Positions 59,418-64,000 of a stretch of 64,000 nt of DNA are shown here, in pieces. Both the position numbers and the translations under genes were made by a program. The DNA is from Brachynemurus nebulosus (Eukaryota; Arthropoda; Insecta; Neuroptera; Myrmeleontidae): contig JAPWDM010000046.1 of assembly GCA_035578155.1 (NCBI GenBank), positions 2,139,472 to 2,203,471 of the forward strand. The letters are read 5' to 3'. Under the pieces are notes generated by a model that saw only the letters and a list, made by a program, of their open reading frames with translations, was not told where the DNA came from and made no database searches. Within the stretch, counting starts at the first letter, position 1; each line of letters begins with the position of its first letter.

Positions 59418-59684
59418 GCTGTAACTTTTAGCGAACGTACGGCGACTGACGCTCATTTTTAGTAATTACTGAATATTAGTCAACAGCCTAAAACGAAATT
59501 TATTCGGTATAAAATTCCTCGAGAAAATGCAGTGCTACCTCCCGTACTAGTATACTGTTTTATCACTTACAGAACTTTCAGTAACCCTGTGTCAATTCCG
59601 AAAATGTTGTTTATTTAAACTTAATAAAATATAGAGCTTAAATTGTATCTATTTAACGCTAATTTTGTTTTCTTTTGGTTACAG

Positions 59685-60053
59685 ATGCGAAAACTAGTTC
59701 GAGATCAAAATGTGGCCGTTACGGACAATCCAAGCAACAAATCCAGCGAAATAATAACAGTAGCAACATCAGCAAACAATATAATTAAGACTTCGAGACC
59801 TGAATCACCACCACTTCGGGAATCACCACCTCCGCCACCACTTCCATTGCCTCCACCGTTAACAATAACGACGACAGCGACATCATCCGTACAATTAACA
59901 AATAGTAATAACAATAATTGTACAACAACAGTGACAACAGCTGTTGTTAACATTATAAATCATTGTACGACGTCATCTATAAAACCGGTCATCGAATCAA
60001 GAAGTATCACTTCGGAAAGGACAATTACAAACAACAATGAGTGTTGTCACACG
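59685..60053 (+). CDS. Probable host coding exon, Ser/Thr/Pro-rich
   Basis: A 369-bp open stretch, exactly 123 codons, sits between a good acceptor (pyrimidine-rich GTTTTCTTTTGGTTACAG) and a strong donor (ACG|GTAAGTG). Both borders fall on codon boundaries if read from ATG at 59685: MRKLVRDQNVAVTDNPSNKS, a Ser/Thr run, ESPPLRESPPPPPLPLPPPL, then Thr/Asn-rich sequence to NNNECCHT. It looks like a disordered linker of a larger protein, with a possible proline-rich ligand for SH3 or WW domains. No other exon of the gene was found. Whether the ATG is the true start or internal is open. I do not recognise the gene. Confidence 0.68.
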
Positions 60054-60764
60054 GTAAGTGAAAGATTATTGTTTATTTATAAATACATATATTATGTGTG
60101 TAGAATAACAAAAAAACTTGCAAAAACGTGCAAATATACAGCTGATACAAGAACTGCTGATAAGCACTGATAAGTAAGAAACTACTTACTTACGGTGTTA
60201 CTGATGAAAATTACTTAAGTACGAAAAATAAATATACTACTCCAAACAATTAAGGGAGCAAAAAAAAAAAATTGTTAATTTTTTAATGATTTTTGAAGAG
60301 CTGTATTTACCTGAAAAATGGTCGTATCGAGATGTTTAAAAAAGCGTTTTGAAGTACTAAGATTCTAGTTTTTAGATCTTTCGTCCAAAAATTTTTAAGA
60401 GTGACAGTTATCGAACAATTATAAGGAATAAGACAAAAAAAGTTTTTGCAAATTTTTTGCTCTTTTTTTTTTGGTCTACGGGCTTGAAAAATTTTTTTAA
60501 AGTAAAACCGTGGCATTAACGTGATAGCCTGTTTATTCAGCTTCAAATTCCTTTTTAAAATTTTCCCCTACGTTGATTTGTTCCGGAGGTATCCAACTTT
60601 GAATAAAAAAGGATCGTTTTTGCATTAACCATCGATATCTCAGTAACCAGTGATCGGACAGAAAATTGAAGGGCAGTTTTGGAATCTGGAATCAATTTTC
60701 TACAAGGCTGTGCCGCGTACTTTAGGAAAAAAAATTTTTTCATCCTTAATTTTAATCTGAAATA
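60054..60764. other. Probable intron; no other exon seen
   Basis: Sequence after the donor site. It is AT-rich and shows no second exon. Confidence 0.4.
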
Positions 60765-61145
60765 CCCCTGTCGCAGCATCTGCATAACACAGCGAATTTC
60801 CAAATATTGGGCACCTGGAGGATCTCATCTAAGACCTGTATCCATTTAAAATAGTTTATCTTTCTAACAGTGAAACAATTTTCAAAATCAGTTTAGTAGT
60901 TAATTTTTGGCGCTTTTGGGTTCTCAGGACCCTAACGAATTTCATATAGTGTAGCATATATCCATTTAACAACATATTTTTACATTACATAACTATAGTT
61001 TTCGATTTTTTTTCTAAGTGTGCAAATATATATAAATTATATTTTCTCTCTAAAGGAGGACGTCATACAAAAATTTCCTTTCCATAACGTACTCTTAAAA
61101 TACCCCTGTCGCAGCATCTGCATAACATAGCGAATTTCCAATCAT
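60765..61145 (+). repeat. Satellite-leader family copies
   Basis: CCTGTCGCAGCATCTGCATA occurs at about 60767 and 61107, the first followed by a diverged 120-bp satellite unit. The stretch 61020-61100 is the inverse of about 27595-27680. Confidence 0.75.
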
Positions 61146-61612
61146 AAAAGTTACTTTTTTTCGAAAACCCGCTTACCTAGAATAATGGTTCAAAATGTAT
61201 TTTCTGTGATTTTCTTGGTTCTTTACCACAATGTAAAAAAAATTGGAAAAACTTTTAAATTTTGGCAAATTGTTTGCAAAAAACTCATTTTTTTGAGGTT
61301 TTTGGAATTGGACGTGTCTGACTGGAGAACTCATACAAAATTTTTGGACTTCCAACGTTTTATTGTTTTATTATATTTGCATCCCAAACTAGTATCTATC
61401 CTATAAATATAACAAGTTTCATCCCAAAAAGAATTTCTCGGAAATATAGGTACTAAAATTTTCGAAATTTCTAAATTAATTTAAAATAGAGTTAGTCTCC
61501 AGAAATTTTGTATTATGGTAAATTTAATTTAATAAATGACAAGTATATAAGTATAGTAATTATAAAGCATTCGCATAGAACAATAGTTTTAAGTATACAT
61601 GCACATAAGCAA
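61146..61612. other. No gene seen; decayed TA-unit fragment
   Basis: 61290-61365 resembles the left half of the TA-centred unit (GACGTGTCTGACTGGAGAAC). The rest shows nothing. Confidence 0.4.
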
Positions 61613-62045
61613 AATAATTTTTGTATTTTCCTGAAGGAAGGAAATATTTTCCCGTAATAAAAAGTATCCTAAATGTTGACGCAGGTAATAAGTTATCACT
61701 ACACTAGATTTCATAAAAATTCATTCAATAGTTTTCGCGTAATATGTGCACATGCTCAAAAAGTTTTTTTATTTTCCTGTGGGAATGAGCCACTTTCCCG
61801 AAATAAAAAGTATCTGAGATGCTGACTCAGGTAATAAGTTATCACCACACCAAATTGCATCAAAATCCGTTCAATAGTTTTTGCGTACTGTATGCACATA
61901 CTCAACATGGTTTTTCCATTTTCCCGTGGGAATGAGACATTTTCTCGAAGTAGAAAGTACTTTAGATGTTGATCCGGGTAATAAGTTATCAGCACACCAA
62001 ATTTCATTAAAATCCATCCAGTAGTTTTTGTGTGATGCGTGAACA
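61613..62045 (+). repeat. About 140-bp tandem repeat, three copies
   Basis: Marked by AGGTAATAAGTTATCACTAC and ATTCAATAGTTTTCGCGTAA. Units begin near 61613, 61756 and 61896. Confidence 0.85.
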
Positions 62046-62046
62046 G

Positions 62047-62078
62047 ACGAACAGACAGACAGACAGACAGACAGACAA
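62047..62078. repeat. (GACA)n simple repeat
   Basis: ACAGACGAACAGACAGACAG run directly at the end of the 140-bp tandem repeats. Confidence 0.92.
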
Positions 62079-64000
62079 AAATTGTAAAAATCGCTGTTTT
62101 GATATCTACATCGATAACTATTTACAGTATCTACACAATTTTTAAAAAATATTCCCTATACAGAAACTGTCTCGTTACATTTGTATTATATGTATAGATT
62201 ATCTATTAATGGCTCTTTATTTAAAATATCAATTTTTTTTTCAAAATAAATCGCCCCCTGTTCTAGGAAATATATATTTTTTAAATTTTTATAAAATTTC
62301 TTATGAAAGTGAGCTTCTTAGACAATTTTATTTTGTATTAATGTATTTTATTTTGTATTAATGTATTAAAACATGAACATTTAAATGTTGGCAATTTCTG
62401 TATTGTGGCGCTATCTATGTCCGCGTTAGTTAACTACTTTATTTAAAAGTTCGAATAAAATTCCAGTCATTTTAATTTTTAATTGTTCAGGAACTTCAGT
62501 ACCTTCAGTATCATAAAAGCAAGCAAAATAATATTACAATTTATTTATGTAAATACATATATGATGGAAAGTTAAGAAAAGAAAATGTTTTTTTGGAAGT
62601 TCGTGTTTAAGGTAAAATCGAAAAAACTTGGAAAATTTAATTAGTAATTAATTTTTTTTAAATATTTTTAGGTTTGGTTGTAAATGAATCTACTGTTGAT
62701 CTTTTAATATGATACTGAACTATTCATTATTTAAAATGAAAAATTGTGTACTTATTAGATGATGAAAATAAAAAATTAGTAGTTTGAAAAACCGAAACAA
62801 ATCGACCGACGTCTTGAAAAAGTCTGTCGGGACACCGGAGCAACGGAGCTAGAACCGTGACAAATCCGGGAAAACCAAGACGTATGGACACTCTACACGG
62901 ATTGTGAATGTTATAAACTTTAAGTTTTGATTTTTAAGCATATTTTGAGTGAAATTGAAAATTAACAACGTGTGAAATTTGACATTTTAGTTAAAGTGCA
63001 TATAAAATATAATACCTACATGTTTTTATAAAAATACAAATATAAATAAATGTTTTCTGTTTTTTTTTTTTTTTTATTTTAATTGTTATTAATTATTTGG
63101 CTTTTTTAATAATTTAGAATTTTTCTGTCAAATGAATAAATTCTGAAAATATGAATTTATGACATAATTTCAGTAAAAGTGAAAATGAAATTTTTCACCC
63201 ACACTTTTGTAGTGCCAATGTACATCACTGGATCCCAATTTTCAAATGGATAGATAATTTCAGTAGCGTAGAAACTAATTATTAAAAAATTGCAAACCAA
63301 ATGTGTTTATATGATAATACGTACTTATAAAAAAGATGTTTATATACGTGTTCTTCCGTATAGAAAATTGAGAAAAAACAGGTCATATAGATTTTTTTTA
63401 TTTAAATTTTATTTGTAATGATTGTATTACAAAATTCAAAAGGATGTTAAAAAATGTGTGTATTCGCTATGAGCTTTTGCCTGTAATAAATCCAGCTGCT
63501 CAAAATCGGTTCCAATATATCTGTTGGTCAGGACGGCATTTGTACATAATTTTAATATTTTCTTTAAGAAATAGTATTTTTTTTTAAATACTTGTTTGAT
63601 TTTTTCAAGGCGAGTACTTGTTACGATGTGTATTTACCAAATTCTACAAAATAATTAAAAAAAAACCATTGTAACCCTACTATTTTGAAATTTTCAAAAA
63701 AATATCATAAAAATTACCTTATATATGCTTTTTCTGAGTTAATTATTGAAAAATATTCTATTTTCCGAGATTTTTAAGGTAAAACGAGCAGATGTATGGT
63801 TTTTGTTAAACAAATTTCAGTTCTTTAATACATTTTTGCCTTAAAATATTTAATATTTTCAAAAATGTATGATACAACTTGTCAAAATTTAAAATTATTT
63901 GTTTTGTTGTCAAAAAAAAAAAAAAAAAAAAACTGAATGTGCAAATTTATTTACCACTAAAATGATGGGTTTATACATATAATTTTAACGTAGTATTGTC
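62079..64000. other. No gene seen
   Basis: AT-rich DNA with T- and A-runs (63059-63076, 63912-63931). No coding signal, TIR pair or tandem array is visible. Confidence 0.5.

Overview
The window looks like nuclear DNA of an insect. It is very AT-rich, packed with transposable elements and almost free of host genes. The evidence is the element mix: R1-clade and I/Jockey-like LINEs, a Ty3/gypsy remnant, a Penelope-like element, hAT, pogo/Tigger and Harbinger-like elements, tRNA-headed SINEs and a densovirus-like capsid relic. Two genes also have TATA-type promoters. The order cannot be fixed from sequence; an AT-rich hemipteran or parasitoid wasp would fit. Seventeen long (TA)n arrays are present, and most end exactly where an element begins.

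Layout. 0-9 kb: two hAT-type MITEs with perfect 8-bp duplications and subterminal ATCGAT clusters, a decayed DDX56-like RNA helicase pseudogene, a TIR element, a long non-coding repeat ending in (TA)n, and a gypsy remnant. 10-20 kb: a palindrome carrying two hammerhead-ribozyme-like motifs, a (TA)n array split by a TIR element that holds a second foldback, a tandem array, a LINE fragment, and another TIR element. 20-31 kb: copies of the long repeat, a 120-bp satellite, mosaic units around (TA)n, and SINEs. 31.5-34.6 kb: a Foldback-like element with tandem-repeat arms and a perfect 9-bp duplication. 34.6-41.4 kb: a TIR element, a capsid relic broken by a hAT MITE that itself holds a pogo MITE, and a 1.6-kb palindrome. 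41.4-48 kb: a hAT MITE in (TA)n, a hammerhead motif, and a small gene cluster of unknown, possibly viral or mobile, origin. 48.8-55.2 kb: an R1-like LINE with a long open ORF, a broken Penelope-like element, and three pogo/Tigger units in one (TA)n locus. 55-64 kb: degenerate tandem repeats, Harbinger-like and hAT MITEs, and one probable host coding exon.

What is coding. Only the 291-codon zinc-finger gene (43065-43940), a 56-codon ORF (44427-44597), the R1 ORF, and the exon at 59685-60053 read as undamaged. Everything else that looks protein-coding is broken. The most unusual coding content is the 43-47.5 kb cluster: a C2H2 protein with a C-terminal helical duplication, the small basic ORF, a C-terminal ORF fragment, and a 160-codon ORF with one stop and a well-spaced TATA/initiator promoter, all on one strand.
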